Positions 12,017 to 20,983 of a DNA stretch of 64,000 nt are shown piece by piece. Made by a program: the position numbers and the translations under genes. The stretch comes from an uncultured Bryobacteraceae bacterium (GTDB lineage: Bacteria > Acidobacteriota > Terriglobia > Bryobacterales > Bryobacteraceae). The first letter of the stretch is position 1; the number at the start of each line of letters is the position of its first letter. The stretch lies in the NCBI GenBank assembly GCA_937924525.1, contig CALDSU010000008.1, forward strand, positions 372,001 through 436,000. Reading direction: 5' to 3'. The notes beneath the pieces were generated by a model. It had not been told where the DNA came from and made no database searches. It saw only the letters and a program-made list of their open reading frames with translations.

Positions 12017-13507
12017 GTGCTGTTACTGGAAAACGGAACTCTCATCGACGGGACTGGCGCGCCCCGGACGCCGGGCAGTGTGCTGGCCGACCAGGGCCGG
12101 ATCGTGGCCGTGGGGCGCTTTGAGCCCCCCACCGATTGCGAACGCGTCGACTGCACGGGCCTGGTGATTGCGCCCGGCTTCATCGACCTGCACAGTCACT
12201 CGGACCTTCAGGTCCTCACCGGCGAGCGTGTGAAATCGCAGCAGGGCGTCACGACGGAGGTGGTCGGGAACTGCGGCTTCTCGGCATACCCCTGCGGGTC
12301 CGACCCGGCGGCGGTGCATGCGTTCGCCAATGGGATCTTCTGCGGAGACGACTCGTGGAACTGGGCGGGCGCGCGCGAATACCTGGCCGATGTCGCCGCG
12401 CGCTCCCGACTGGTGCACGTGGTCTCCCTGGTCGGGCACGGAACGCTGCGGATTGCGCACCTGGGGCCCCGGCAGGGTCCGGCGGCGCCGCGGGAACTCG
12501 AAGCCATGGAGGGCGCGCTGGCCGAATCGCTCACGGCCGGCGCCAGCGGCTTTTCCACAGGCCTGATGTATGCGCCGGGCTCCAGCGCCCCGCGCGAGGA
12601 GTTGGTGCGTTTGTGCAAAGTCGTGGCCAGGCACGGGAAGTTGTATGCCACGCATATGCGGAGCTACTCGTTTGAATTGCTGGAATCCATCGACGAACAA
12701 CTGGATCTGGCGCGGGCGAGCGGCGCGCGGCTCCAGATCTCGCATTTGCAGGCGGTCGGCCGCGCCAACTGGCATCTGCAGGCAGCCGCGATCGAAAAGA
12801 TCGAGCGCGCGCGGCGGGAGGGCATCGATGTAGCCTTCGACATCTACCCCTATACGGCCGGCAGCACCGTGCTGACCCAGTTGCTGCCGCAGTGGGCTCT
12901 GGACGGCGGCATCCCCGCCATGCTGGCCCGCCTGCAGGACCGGGAGCAACGCCAGCGGATCCGGGAGTCCATGGTGCTGGCCCAGGAGTGGCGGGATATC
13001 TACATCTCCGCGGTGGGTTCGGCCCGCAATCAGGATCTGGTGGGCAAACACCTCGCCGAGATCGCCGAGGCGCGCGCGTGCGATCCCCTGGAGGCCACCC
13101 TGGACCTGCTGCTGGAGGAACAGGGCATCGTCAACATGCTTTCGTTCAACCAAAGCGAAGACAACCTGCGCGCCTTGCTGACCCACCCGTTGTGCAGCAT
13201 CATCAGCGACGGGTTCTACGTGAAGGGGCGCCCTCACCCGCGCCTCTACGGAACCTTCCCGTTTCTGCTGGGTGAGATCTGCCGCAACCGCCGCTGGATG
13301 ACGCTGGAGGACGCGATCCACCGGGTCACCGCCAAGCCGGCGGCGCGCTTCGGCATCACCGACCGCGGACGGCTGGCGCCAGGAGCCCGCGCCGACCTGT
13401 GCGTATTCGACCCGGAGCGGGTGGCGGGTACAGCCACCTACGAACGCCCGCAGTCGGCGCCGGAAGGAATCCGGATGGTGTACCGCGAGGGGAAACGCGT
13501 GCAGTAG
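12017..13507 (+). CDS. N-acyl-D-amino-acid deacylase / D-aminoacylase family amidohydrolase
   Basis: GTG start; LLLENGTLIDGTGAPR, VIAPGFIDLHSHSDLQ, QQGVTTEVVGNCGFSAYP, LYATHMRSYSFELLESIDE. Confidence 0.92.
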   Translation: MLLLENGTLIDGTGAPRTPGSVLADQGRIVAVGRFEPPTDCERVDCTGLVIAPGFIDLHSHSDLQVLTGERVKSQQGVTTEVVGNCGFSAYPCGSDPAAVHAFANGIFCGDDSWNWAGAREYLADVAARSRLVHVVSLVGHGTLRIAHLGPRQGPAAPRELEAMEGALAESLTAGASGFSTGLMYAPGSSAPREELVRLCKVVARHGKLYATHMRSYSFELLESIDEQLDLARASGARLQISHLQAVGRANWHLQAAAIEKIERARREGIDVAFDIYPYTAGSTVLTQLLPQWALDGGIPAMLARLQDREQRQRIRESMVLAQEWRDIYISAVGSARNQDLVGKHLAEIAEARACDPLEATLDLLLEEQGIVNMLSFNQSEDNLRALLTHPLCSIISDGFYVKGRPHPRLYGTFPFLLGEICRNRRWMTLEDAIHRVTAKPAARFGITDRGRLAPGARADLCVFDPERVAGTATYERPQSAPEGIRMVYREGKRVQ

Positions 13508-13509
13508 CC

Positions 13510-13800
13510 TTAGCGGGCGAACCACCAGGCCACGGCCGCCGCCAGCAGGGCCAGTGCGCCCAAGGCGAACTTGCGCCCCGCGCCGGGCCGCGCCGCGGGA
13601 CTTGGCGGCGGCCCCGGAGTGGAGATTCCCACGCCGGGGCCCATGTTCAAACCCATTCGCTGGTAGCGTTGCAGCAGCCGCTCGATATGCGCTCGCGTCT
13701 CCGCGTCTTGGCCGCAAAACGATTCCAGGAAGCCCGGCCACTCTTTCTCCGGCAAATCCAAGGCGCGGCGCAATCCCTCGGAAACACGGTCGTCGTTCAT
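13510..13800 (-). CDS. small tail-anchored hypothetical protein
   Basis: RALDLPEKEWPGFLESFCGQDAETRAHIERLLQRY, Pro-rich linker, C-terminal TM (FALGALALLAAAVAWWFAR). Confidence 0.65.
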   Translation of the reverse strand: MNDDRVSEGLRRALDLPEKEWPGFLESFCGQDAETRAHIERLLQRYQRMGLNMGPGVGISTPGPPPSPAARPGAGRKFALGALALLAAAVAWWFAR

Positions 13801-13856
13801 TTCCCCTTCCGCGAAGTACGACGGAGGCCGCGCCGCAGGACGCCGCGGCGCCCCCT

Positions 13857-14222
13857 TTATTTGCTGGTTCGCCGGGCGCTGACAATGCGGGAGGCGATCA
13901 GGTCGTAGATCTGATCGCGCTGCTTGCGGTCATTCAACTGAAAGTCATACCGCGATCCCTTCACGGGCCGGACGCGCATCTCTTTCCGCCCCTTGCGGGA
14001 CAGTTCGCGAATGTCGGCGTACCGCCACGTGCGGGAGTGGCGGGAGTCGGTGAGCGATTCGAACGCCAGTTCAGTCTCCAGGAGCATCAGCTTGCCCCGT
14101 TGATCGCCATTCCGCACATCGAAGATCAGGTCGCCCGGCGCCGTCTGCGCGGCGGCGGTTCCCGCCAGGAAAAAGATCGCGCCAACCAGCAGCGCCGCGG
14201 TGTGAAGCGTGGCTCGTTTCAT
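13857..14222 (-). CDS. secreted hypothetical protein
   Basis: Signal peptide MKRATLHTAALLVGAIFFLAGTAAAQ; RTWRYADIRELSRKGRKEMRVRPVKGSRYDFQLNDRKQRDQIYDLI. Confidence 0.7.
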   Translation of the reverse strand: MKRATLHTAALLVGAIFFLAGTAAAQTAPGDLIFDVRNGDQRGKLMLLETELAFESLTDSRHSRTWRYADIRELSRKGRKEMRVRPVKGSRYDFQLNDRKQRDQIYDLIASRIVSARRTSK

Positions 14223-14296
14223 CTTTTGTTTGCACCCTCCGTGTTCGAAACCTTCCCTGCAAGGGACCGTCATTTCAGCCCTTCCCCGAAGCGGAG

Positions 14297-14318
14297 ACGC
14301 GCCGCGCCGGCGGCGCGT
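14297..14318 (-). terminator. hairpin after glgC stop
   Basis: Perfect 8-bp arms ACGCGCCG / CGGCGCGT with 6-nt loop, 6 nt beyond the glgC stop; no U tract. Confidence 0.4.
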
Positions 14319-14324
14319 TACGTT

Positions 14325-15578
14325 TCAAGTGTGCAACGTCGCCACTTCCACCTGGGAGCGCTCCCCCGCCACAACCACGATGCCGCTTTCGGTGACATGG
14401 TGGCGGCGCCGGTCGGCCTCGAGATCGAAGCCGATTTGCGCGTCTTCCGGTATTCGGACGTTCTTGTCCAGAATGGCGCGGCGGACTTTGGCGCGGCGTC
14501 CGATGTCGCAGTTGTCCAGGATGACGCACTGATCGACCACGGCGCCCGAGTGGACCCGCACGCCCCGGGAGAGCACGGAATTCCGGACCATGCCGCCTGA
14601 CAGGATACAGCCGCCCGAAACGATCGAGTCGATCGCCTGCCCGCGGCGGTTCTCGTCGTCGAACGTGAACTTGGCGGGCGGATCGGGATACCCCACTGTG
14701 CGCACCGGCCACTTCTTGTTGAACAGGTTCAAGGCGGGCGTCACCGCGCGCAAATCAAGATTCGCCTCAAAGTAGGCGTCGATCGTTCCCACGTCCCGCC
14801 AATACGGCTGCACCCCGAGCGGATCGCCGGGAATCCGGTTGGTCGTGAAATCGTAGGCGAACATGGCGCTGCGGCCCACCAGCGAAGGCAGGATGTCCCG
14901 TCCAAAATCGTGGGAGCTGCCCACGGCGGCCGCGTCGGCGCAAACTTCGTTAATCAAAAGCCGGGTGTCGAAAATGTAGTTGCCCATGGACGCGAACACT
15001 TTGTCCGGCTGCCCGGGGATGTGCGGGGCGTCGGCGCGTTTTTCGTGAAAGCCAATGATTCGTCCGTCCGGAGCGGTTTCGATCACGCCGAACTCGACGG
15101 CGTAACGCCGGTCCACCGGGATCGCCGCTACCGTGACCTGGGCCTCGCGTACCTTGTGGAACTCGATCATGCTGGCGATGTCCATGCGGTAGATATGGTC
15201 GGCGCCGAAGATCGCCACCACTTCCGGATCGGTCTGCTCGATGAGGTTGATGTTCTGGTAGATCGCGTCCGCCGTGCCCTGATACCAGGACTCGTTGGCC
15301 GAGCGCATCTGCGCCGGCACGGGAATAATGAACTGGTTCTTGAGAATGCCGCCGAATTGCCAGCCCTCGCTCAGATGTTGGAGGAGAGATTGGCTCTTGA
15401 ACTGTATCAACACATAGAGTGAGTAGATCCCGGAGTTGACGAAGTTACTCAACACGAAATCGATGATGCGGTACTTGCCGCCAAACGGGACGGCCGGCTT
15501 GGCGCGTTCCTTGGTCAGCGGGTAGAGGCGGGTTCCCTTGCCGCCGGCGAGGATGATGCCGAGTACACGAAGGTGCAT
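14325..15578 (-). CDS. glgC: glucose-1-phosphate adenylyltransferase
   Basis: VLGIILAGGKGTRLYPLTKERAKPAVPFGGKYRIIDFVLSNFVNSGIYSLYVLIQFKSQSL; IFGADHIYRMD; C-terminal beta-helix repeats. Confidence 0.96.
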   Translation of the reverse strand: MHLRVLGIILAGGKGTRLYPLTKERAKPAVPFGGKYRIIDFVLSNFVNSGIYSLYVLIQFKSQSLLQHLSEGWQFGGILKNQFIIPVPAQMRSANESWYQGTADAIYQNINLIEQTDPEVVAIFGADHIYRMDIASMIEFHKVREAQVTVAAIPVDRRYAVEFGVIETAPDGRIIGFHEKRADAPHIPGQPDKVFASMGNYIFDTRLLINEVCADAAAVGSSHDFGRDILPSLVGRSAMFAYDFTTNRIPGDPLGVQPYWRDVGTIDAYFEANLDLRAVTPALNLFNKKWPVRTVGYPDPPAKFTFDDENRRGQAIDSIVSGGCILSGGMVRNSVLSRGVRVHSGAVVDQCVILDNCDIGRRAKVRRAILDKNVRIPEDAQIGFDLEADRRRHHVTESGIVVVAGERSQVEVATLHT

Positions 15579-15689
15579 GCGGTTTGCCTTTGGCCTGGAT
15601 GGCCAGCACGACTGCTGCGACTGCGATTTCATTGTGTCAGCAGCCGCCCGTGTCCGCAAGGTGAACGGTGTGATATTGTTGGGAACCGA

Positions 15690-16967
15690 ATGGCGACCGC
15701 ATCCCAATCCCCGGCGGAATCCGGCGGAAACGCCCCGCGGGAATCCAACCTGCTTCGCTGGTCCGTGATCGCGCTCCTGAGTCTCGGCATGATCATCGCG
15801 TATGTCGACCGCACCAACCTGTCGGTGGCGCTGGCCGTGCCTGAGTTCAAAGAGTTCTTCAGCCTGACCGACGCCCAGCGCGGCAACCTGAATTCGGCGT
15901 TTTTCTGGTCCTACGCGTTCCTTCAGATTCCCGCGGGATGGCTGGTGGACCGCTACGGCGTCAAGTTCCCGTACGCGATTGGCTTCTTCTTCTGGTGCCT
16001 GGTCTCGGCCGCGACGGCGGCGACGCGTTCCTTCGGCCAGTTGTTCACCCTGCGTTTCCTGCTGGGAGTGGGCGAAAGCGTCGTCACCCCCGCCAGCATG
16101 CGCTGGATCCGCTTCCACTTCAGCGAGAAGGAGCGGGGACTGGCGGTGGGGATGTACATGACCGGCACCAAGATCGGACCGGCGATCGGCGCTCCCATCG
16201 CGGCCTGGCTGATCCTGTCGTTTGGCTGGCGGGCGATGTTCGTCATTCTGGGCCTTGGCGGTCTCCTCTGGCTGATTCCCTGGATGCTGCTGGTGAAGAA
16301 TGACGACCGCGCCCGCGAGACGGCGCAGGCGCCGAAGGGCGGAGCGCCGCCGGTGTCCTTCGGCAAAATGATGGCGAGCCCCGTGATCTGGGGGACCATC
16401 ATCGGGACCTTTTGCTACATGTACTTTGTCTACTTCTGCATGACCTGGATGCCGGCGTATTTCGTCGAGCGCCGCGGGATGTCGTTAAACTCGATGGGGC
16501 TATATCAATTCTTCAGCTTTGGCGGCATGGCCACTATGGCCGCGGTCGCCGGATGGCTCGCCGACCGGCGGATCGCCCGGGGCGGCGACCCGGTCAAAGT
16601 GCGGAAGGCCTTTACCATCGCCGGGTTCGTGATTGCGTCCACCGAGGTGTTTGGGGCGCTCTCCGAGTCGCACGCCGTGGCGTTGTTCTTTGCCGTTTTC
16701 TCGCTGAGCGGTCTCGGTCTGGCTACCGCGAACTACTGGGCCCTGACGCAAACCCTGATCCCCGGCGGCGCGATCGGCCGCATCGTTGGCATCCAGAATT
16801 GCGCCGCCAATCTGCCCGGCATCGTCGCCCCGATTCTCACCGGCTGGCTGAAGGAAAAAACCGGCAGTTACGATGCGCCGATGCAGGCCATCTGGGTGTT
16901 CCTGATCGTGGGGATTGCCGCTTACGTCTTCCTGGTGCGGAAAGAGTATGCGCCGAAGTCCACCTGA
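15690..16967 (+). CDS. MFS transporter, ACS-like (anion:cation symporter) family
   Basis: IAYVDRTNLSVALAVPEFKEFFSLTDAQRGNLNSAFFWSYAFLQIPAGWLVDRYG; 12 hydrophobic segments. Confidence 0.93.
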   Translation: MATASQSPAESGGNAPRESNLLRWSVIALLSLGMIIAYVDRTNLSVALAVPEFKEFFSLTDAQRGNLNSAFFWSYAFLQIPAGWLVDRYGVKFPYAIGFFFWCLVSAATAATRSFGQLFTLRFLLGVGESVVTPASMRWIRFHFSEKERGLAVGMYMTGTKIGPAIGAPIAAWLILSFGWRAMFVILGLGGLLWLIPWMLLVKNDDRARETAQAPKGGAPPVSFGKMMASPVIWGTIIGTFCYMYFVYFCMTWMPAYFVERRGMSLNSMGLYQFFSFGGMATMAAVAGWLADRRIARGGDPVKVRKAFTIAGFVIASTEVFGALSESHAVALFFAVFSLSGLGLATANYWALTQTLIPGGAIGRIVGIQNCAANLPGIVAPILTGWLKEKTGSYDAPMQAIWVFLIVGIAAYVFLVRKEYAPKST

Positions 16968-17180
16968 ACTGCGACGGAAACTGGCATGGGGTCTTGGCTT
17001 GGCTGCCGCCGTTGCGGCTTTCGGCTCATCATCTTGCCTCGATGGTAGCAGGCTGGGGGACCTGCCGAGGCAACGACGCCGGAGAACGCCTGGCTCACGT
17101 TAAGCTGCCACCCTTATTGCGCGGTGGCGATGGAACGCCCCAAAAACCGTGAGCGCAATTTTTACCGTCCCGCAAGCAAA

Positions 17181-17212
17181 TCGTCATTTATCTGTAACTA
17201 TTCGGCTGTTAT
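17181..17212 (+). promoter_or_regulatory. Pho-box-like repeat (candidate)
   Basis: TCGTCAT-TTAT-CTGTAAC (11-bp phase) followed by CTGTTAT at 17206; compare consensus CTGTCAT-N4-CTGTCAT (5/7, 5/7, 6/7 matches; third repeat 14 bp from the second). Confidence 0.4.
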
Positions 17213-17347
17213 CGTGGGGCTTCGTAAGTGAAGTGATCTCAGCTCGGCTTCTCGTGATCTGCATCCGCTGGGAACACACGCTGATTTCGAAACAGGCGTG
17301 AGTGGAGCACCTGTAGTTCGAACCTCAACACAACAAAGGACTTCTCG

Positions 17348-18106
17348 ATGAAAGTATTTGCTCTTGCTGCTGCGCTGGTTTGTCTGGGCGCGGGGACCGT
17401 GGACGCCCAGAACCGAATAGTAGTGGTAAACGGAGCTCGCTTTGAGCAGGGCTTTCCGCTGGCCCCGGGCACCTATGCCCAAGCCTTTGGTGACTTCGCC
17501 GGGGTTTCGACCGCCACTGCAGCCACGGTGCCCTTGCCGACTGAATTGGGCGGGATCAGTGTGCTGGTGGGAACGACGCGCGCGCCGCTGTACGCGGTCA
17601 CGTCGCAAGCGGTCGCCTTTGTGGTGCCGTTCAATACCGAGCCCGGGCGGGTGCGGGTGCGCGTCCAGCGTGGCGGCGCCGACCTTGGAGCGGGCGATGT
17701 GGACATTTTTCAGGTTTCCCCGGGGATTTTTTTTGACGGAGCGTCCCCGGTTCGCCAGGGCGGCGTGCTCAATCAGGCTGGCCAATACGCCGTGGACGGC
17801 GCTCCCGCCCGGCGAGGCCAAGTGATTCAAATTTTCGCTACTGGTCAAGGCGCGGTAACTCCCGCCGTGGCCGACGGTGCGGTTCCGCCTGCCGGAACCT
17901 TAGCGAACGCTCGCGGCGCCACGAAGGTCTTTGTCTCGGTCGATGAGGCCCAGGTGCTCTTCAGCGGTCTCTCTCCCCAGTTTCCCGGCCTCTGGCAGAT
18001 CAACGCGGTCGTTCCCGATAAGCCTTATATCTCCGGGCAGGTGCCCTTGGTGGTCACCATTGACGGGCTCCCCTCGAATCAGGTGAGTTTCCGGGTGGCT
18101 GAGTAG
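17348..18106 (+). CDS. stand-alone secreted TIGR03437-type (Solibacter) protein
   Basis: Signal peptide MKVFALAAALVCLGAGTVDAQ; SPGIFFDG, GQVIQIFATGQGAVTPAVADGAVPPAG, PGLWQINAVVP. Confidence 0.8.
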   Translation: MKVFALAAALVCLGAGTVDAQNRIVVVNGARFEQGFPLAPGTYAQAFGDFAGVSTATAATVPLPTELGGISVLVGTTRAPLYAVTSQAVAFVVPFNTEPGRVRVRVQRGGADLGAGDVDIFQVSPGIFFDGASPVRQGGVLNQAGQYAVDGAPARRGQVIQIFATGQGAVTPAVADGAVPPAGTLANARGATKVFVSVDEAQVLFSGLSPQFPGLWQINAVVPDKPYISGQVPLVVTIDGLPSNQVSFRVAE

Positions 18107-18128
18107 CCGTCCATAATTCAGGGCGATC

Positions 18129-20933
18129 ATGATGCAGTTTTGCTGTCGTGTTGTTGTTCTGTTCGTGTCCCTGGTCGCCGTGCTCTCGTCGTCCGCGCAA
18201 TCGCCATCATCTGAAGGTTTGGCGGATGCCGGGAAGCAAGGCACGATCGCGGGAACCGTTTTCGATGCAAATAACGGCCAGCCAATCCGGGCGGCGCATG
18301 TCTCAATCAAGGGTCAAGCTCTGACCCTAGTCACGGACACCGACGGACGCTTTCAAGTTAGAGTCGCGCCAGGAACTTATTCCTTGGTCGTGACTTCCCC
18401 TCGCTACGTGGACGTGGAAGTAGCGGATGTGGTGGTGGTCGCTGGCGAGGTCGCCGAAGCAAGTACGGTCATGGTGGCCAAAGGCACGGTGACGACAGTC
18501 GACGTCGTGGAAAAAGTGGGCGCGGTAGAAGCCACCGCTGCCGCGATGCTGGCCGAACGAAAGTTGTCGGGTAGTGTAACGGATGGCCTCTCCAGCGAGG
18601 AGATTCGCAAAACCGTCGCGTCTGACGCCGCGGGCGCCGTCGAGAAGGTTACCGGAGTTTCCATCGTGGGCGAAGGATACGTGTATGTCCGAGGCATGGG
18701 CGAACGTTATAGCGCCACCATGTTGAATAACTCCGTGCTGCCCACGACGGATCCGGAGAGGCGGGTGGTTCCCCTGGACCTGTTTCCTGCGTCCCTGATC
18801 GATCAAATCAAGGTGCTCAAGACGTATTCGCCCGATTTGCCCGGTGAATTTTCCGCCGGACTCGTTCAGTTGCAGACTATTGAGTTTCCAACCAAGCGGC
18901 TCTTCCGTTTCGGTTACAGCACCGGCTTCAACACCCGCACGACCTTCCAGCCCTTTCAGAGCTATGCGGGCGGTCGCCGCGACTTCTTCGGCTTCGACGA
19001 CGGGACCCGCTCCATTCCAGCTGCCATTCCCACCGACGATCGCCTGTTTCAAGGCCGCTTTCCCGCGGAACAAGTGCAGGCCTTCGGCCGTTCGTTCTCG
19101 AGGAATTGGGAGCCTCGGCCCATCGGCAGCATGCGTCCCGTTCAAACGTTCAACTTGGCCGGAGGCGACACCTTTGGCAAGTTTGGACTCGTCGGCGCGG
19201 TCACCTTCACAAATCAGCCCCAGCGCTACGCACAAGTTCAGCGATTTCTTGCACTGGAAGCCGCCAACCAACCCTTCTTTTTCACTCGCTTTGACGATTT
19301 CCAGACCGACAACGAGGCGACTCGTCTCGGAGCGGTAGGCAACCTCGCGTACCGGATCAACCCTTCCCATAAACTGGTTTGGCGAAACACGCTGAGCCGC
19401 GATTCCGACAAGGAGGCCCGGACCTACGAAGGGCTCTACGGCACCACGGACTCGGTCATTCAGGCGCAGCGGTTGCGCTGGATTGAACGGGGTCTGCTGT
19501 CCACGGGGCTGGAAGGCGAGCATGCGCTGGCGTCACTCGGCAACACCCTGTTCCGTTGGCAGTTTACCGTTTCCAACAGTAAACGCGATGAACCCGACCT
19601 GCGTGAGACCATCCGGACCCAAAACTTCGACGGCACCTTTCGGTGGGCGCCTTTGCAAAATTCCGGGCTGCGATTCTATAACGACCTCACCGACCGAATT
19701 TATGAACCTTTGGCGGAGGTGTCCAAGCCCTTCTACTTTGGCGGCGTGTCGGGCCTCATCAAGACCGGATTCCGCGCCACAATTCGGGAGCGGGACTTCA
19801 ACGCTCGGCGTTTCCGCTTCTTTCAGAGCCGGCTGCCCAACTCGCTGCTGATTCAGCCGACCAACACTATCTTCGCGCCGGAAAACATCAATCCAAACGG
19901 ATTGGTTTTATTGGAGGAAACCCGGACTACGGACGCGTACCAGGCGTCGCTTGACATCTATGGCGGCTACGTGATGGCGGACGTGAACCTGAGTCCGCGC
20001 TGGCGGCTGGTCGGCGGCGCGCGCATCGAAGACGCGCAAATGGTCGTCACCACCAGGGAGTCCAAGGTTCCCGGATCGGTGCCGATTGTCTCACGCCTGG
20101 ATAACCGGGACGTTCTTCCTTCCCTGAACCTGATTTATGCCCTCTCTCGCCGTCAGAATCTGCGTTTCGGGTACGGGCGGACGGTCTCCCGGCCGGATTT
20201 TCGCGAGCTCTCTCCTTTCGAATTCCTGAACACCCTTGGGGGATTCACTACGGTTGGCAACCCCGACCTGCTGCGCACCAAGATCGAAAGTCTCGACGGG
20301 CGCTGGGAGTGGTTTCTTGGTGGTGATCAAGTGGTGGCCGCCAGCTATTTCTACAAGCGCTTATCTGACCCCATTGAGGTCTTTCTCCAACCCAGCACCG
20401 GAAGCGACCTGCGTCAGAGCTTCTTCAACGCCGAGGGGGCCAACAACCAGGGTGTGGAACTCGAATTCCGCAAGAATCTCTCCTTCCTCGGCTCCCGTTT
20501 CCGCCCCTTGTCTCTCGTGAGCAATTACACCTTTGTGAACTCCGACGTCGTGCTGGGAGGCACCGACGCGATCGTCGGCATTCTCACTTCGCAGAACCGT
20601 CCGTTGACCGGCCAGTCGCGTCACATCTACAACGTCATTCTCGATTTCGCCAAACCCCAATGGCGTTCCAACGCGCGGTTTTTCATCAATTCCGTTTCGC
20701 GCCGGATCACGGACGTCGGTCTGCTGGGCTTGCCGGATCTCTATCAGGAACGGAATGTGATGATGGATTTCGTTTATCAGTACGACATTAAAGAGAATGG
20801 CAGATGGAGCGTTCGTTTTACAGCCGAGAACCTCGGCGACAACACCTTCCGTTGGACCCAAGGCGGTCTTCTGGTGCGCCAGTACCAGCTGGGCCGTACG
20901 TTTCAGATCGGCACGACCTTCTCATTGTTCTGA
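18129..20933 (+). CDS. TonB-dependent receptor with N-terminal carboxypeptidase-regulatory-like domain
   Basis: GTIAGTVFDANNGQPIRAAHVSIKG; plug GVSIVGEGYVYVRGMGERYSATMLNNSVLPTTDPERRVVPLDLFPASLIDQIKVLKTYSPDLPGEFSAG; C-terminal aromatic (TTFSLF). Confidence 0.95.
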   Translation: MMQFCCRVVVLFVSLVAVLSSSAQSPSSEGLADAGKQGTIAGTVFDANNGQPIRAAHVSIKGQALTLVTDTDGRFQVRVAPGTYSLVVTSPRYVDVEVADVVVVAGEVAEASTVMVAKGTVTTVDVVEKVGAVEATAAAMLAERKLSGSVTDGLSSEEIRKTVASDAAGAVEKVTGVSIVGEGYVYVRGMGERYSATMLNNSVLPTTDPERRVVPLDLFPASLIDQIKVLKTYSPDLPGEFSAGLVQLQTIEFPTKRLFRFGYSTGFNTRTTFQPFQSYAGGRRDFFGFDDGTRSIPAAIPTDDRLFQGRFPAEQVQAFGRSFSRNWEPRPIGSMRPVQTFNLAGGDTFGKFGLVGAVTFTNQPQRYAQVQRFLALEAANQPFFFTRFDDFQTDNEATRLGAVGNLAYRINPSHKLVWRNTLSRDSDKEARTYEGLYGTTDSVIQAQRLRWIERGLLSTGLEGEHALASLGNTLFRWQFTVSNSKRDEPDLRETIRTQNFDGTFRWAPLQNSGLRFYNDLTDRIYEPLAEVSKPFYFGGVSGLIKTGFRATIRERDFNARRFRFFQSRLPNSLLIQPTNTIFAPENINPNGLVLLEETRTTDAYQASLDIYGGYVMADVNLSPRWRLVGGARIEDAQMVVTTRESKVPGSVPIVSRLDNRDVLPSLNLIYALSRRQNLRFGYGRTVSRPDFRELSPFEFLNTLGGFTTVGNPDLLRTKIESLDGRWEWFLGGDQVVAASYFYKRLSDPIEVFLQPSTGSDLRQSFFNAEGANNQGVELEFRKNLSFLGSRFRPLSLVSNYTFVNSDVVLGGTDAIVGILTSQNRPLTGQSRHIYNVILDFAKPQWRSNARFFINSVSRRITDVGLLGLPDLYQERNVMMDFVYQYDIKENGRWSVRFTAENLGDNTFRWTQGGLLVRQYQLGRTFQIGTTFSLF

Positions 20934-20983
20934 GAACGCAGTTGTGAAAGATTTCGATTGCACGCAAACAGGAGCCTGACACG

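Noticed and set aside
12023-13885. 620-aa antisense ORF opposite D-aminoacylase
   Set aside because: No motifs; antisense to a clear amidohydrolase and overlapping the small gene at 13510-13800.
17300-17330. tRNA-like T-arm string (gtagttcgaacctcaac)
   Set aside because: No matching acceptor, D or anticodon arms could be built around it.
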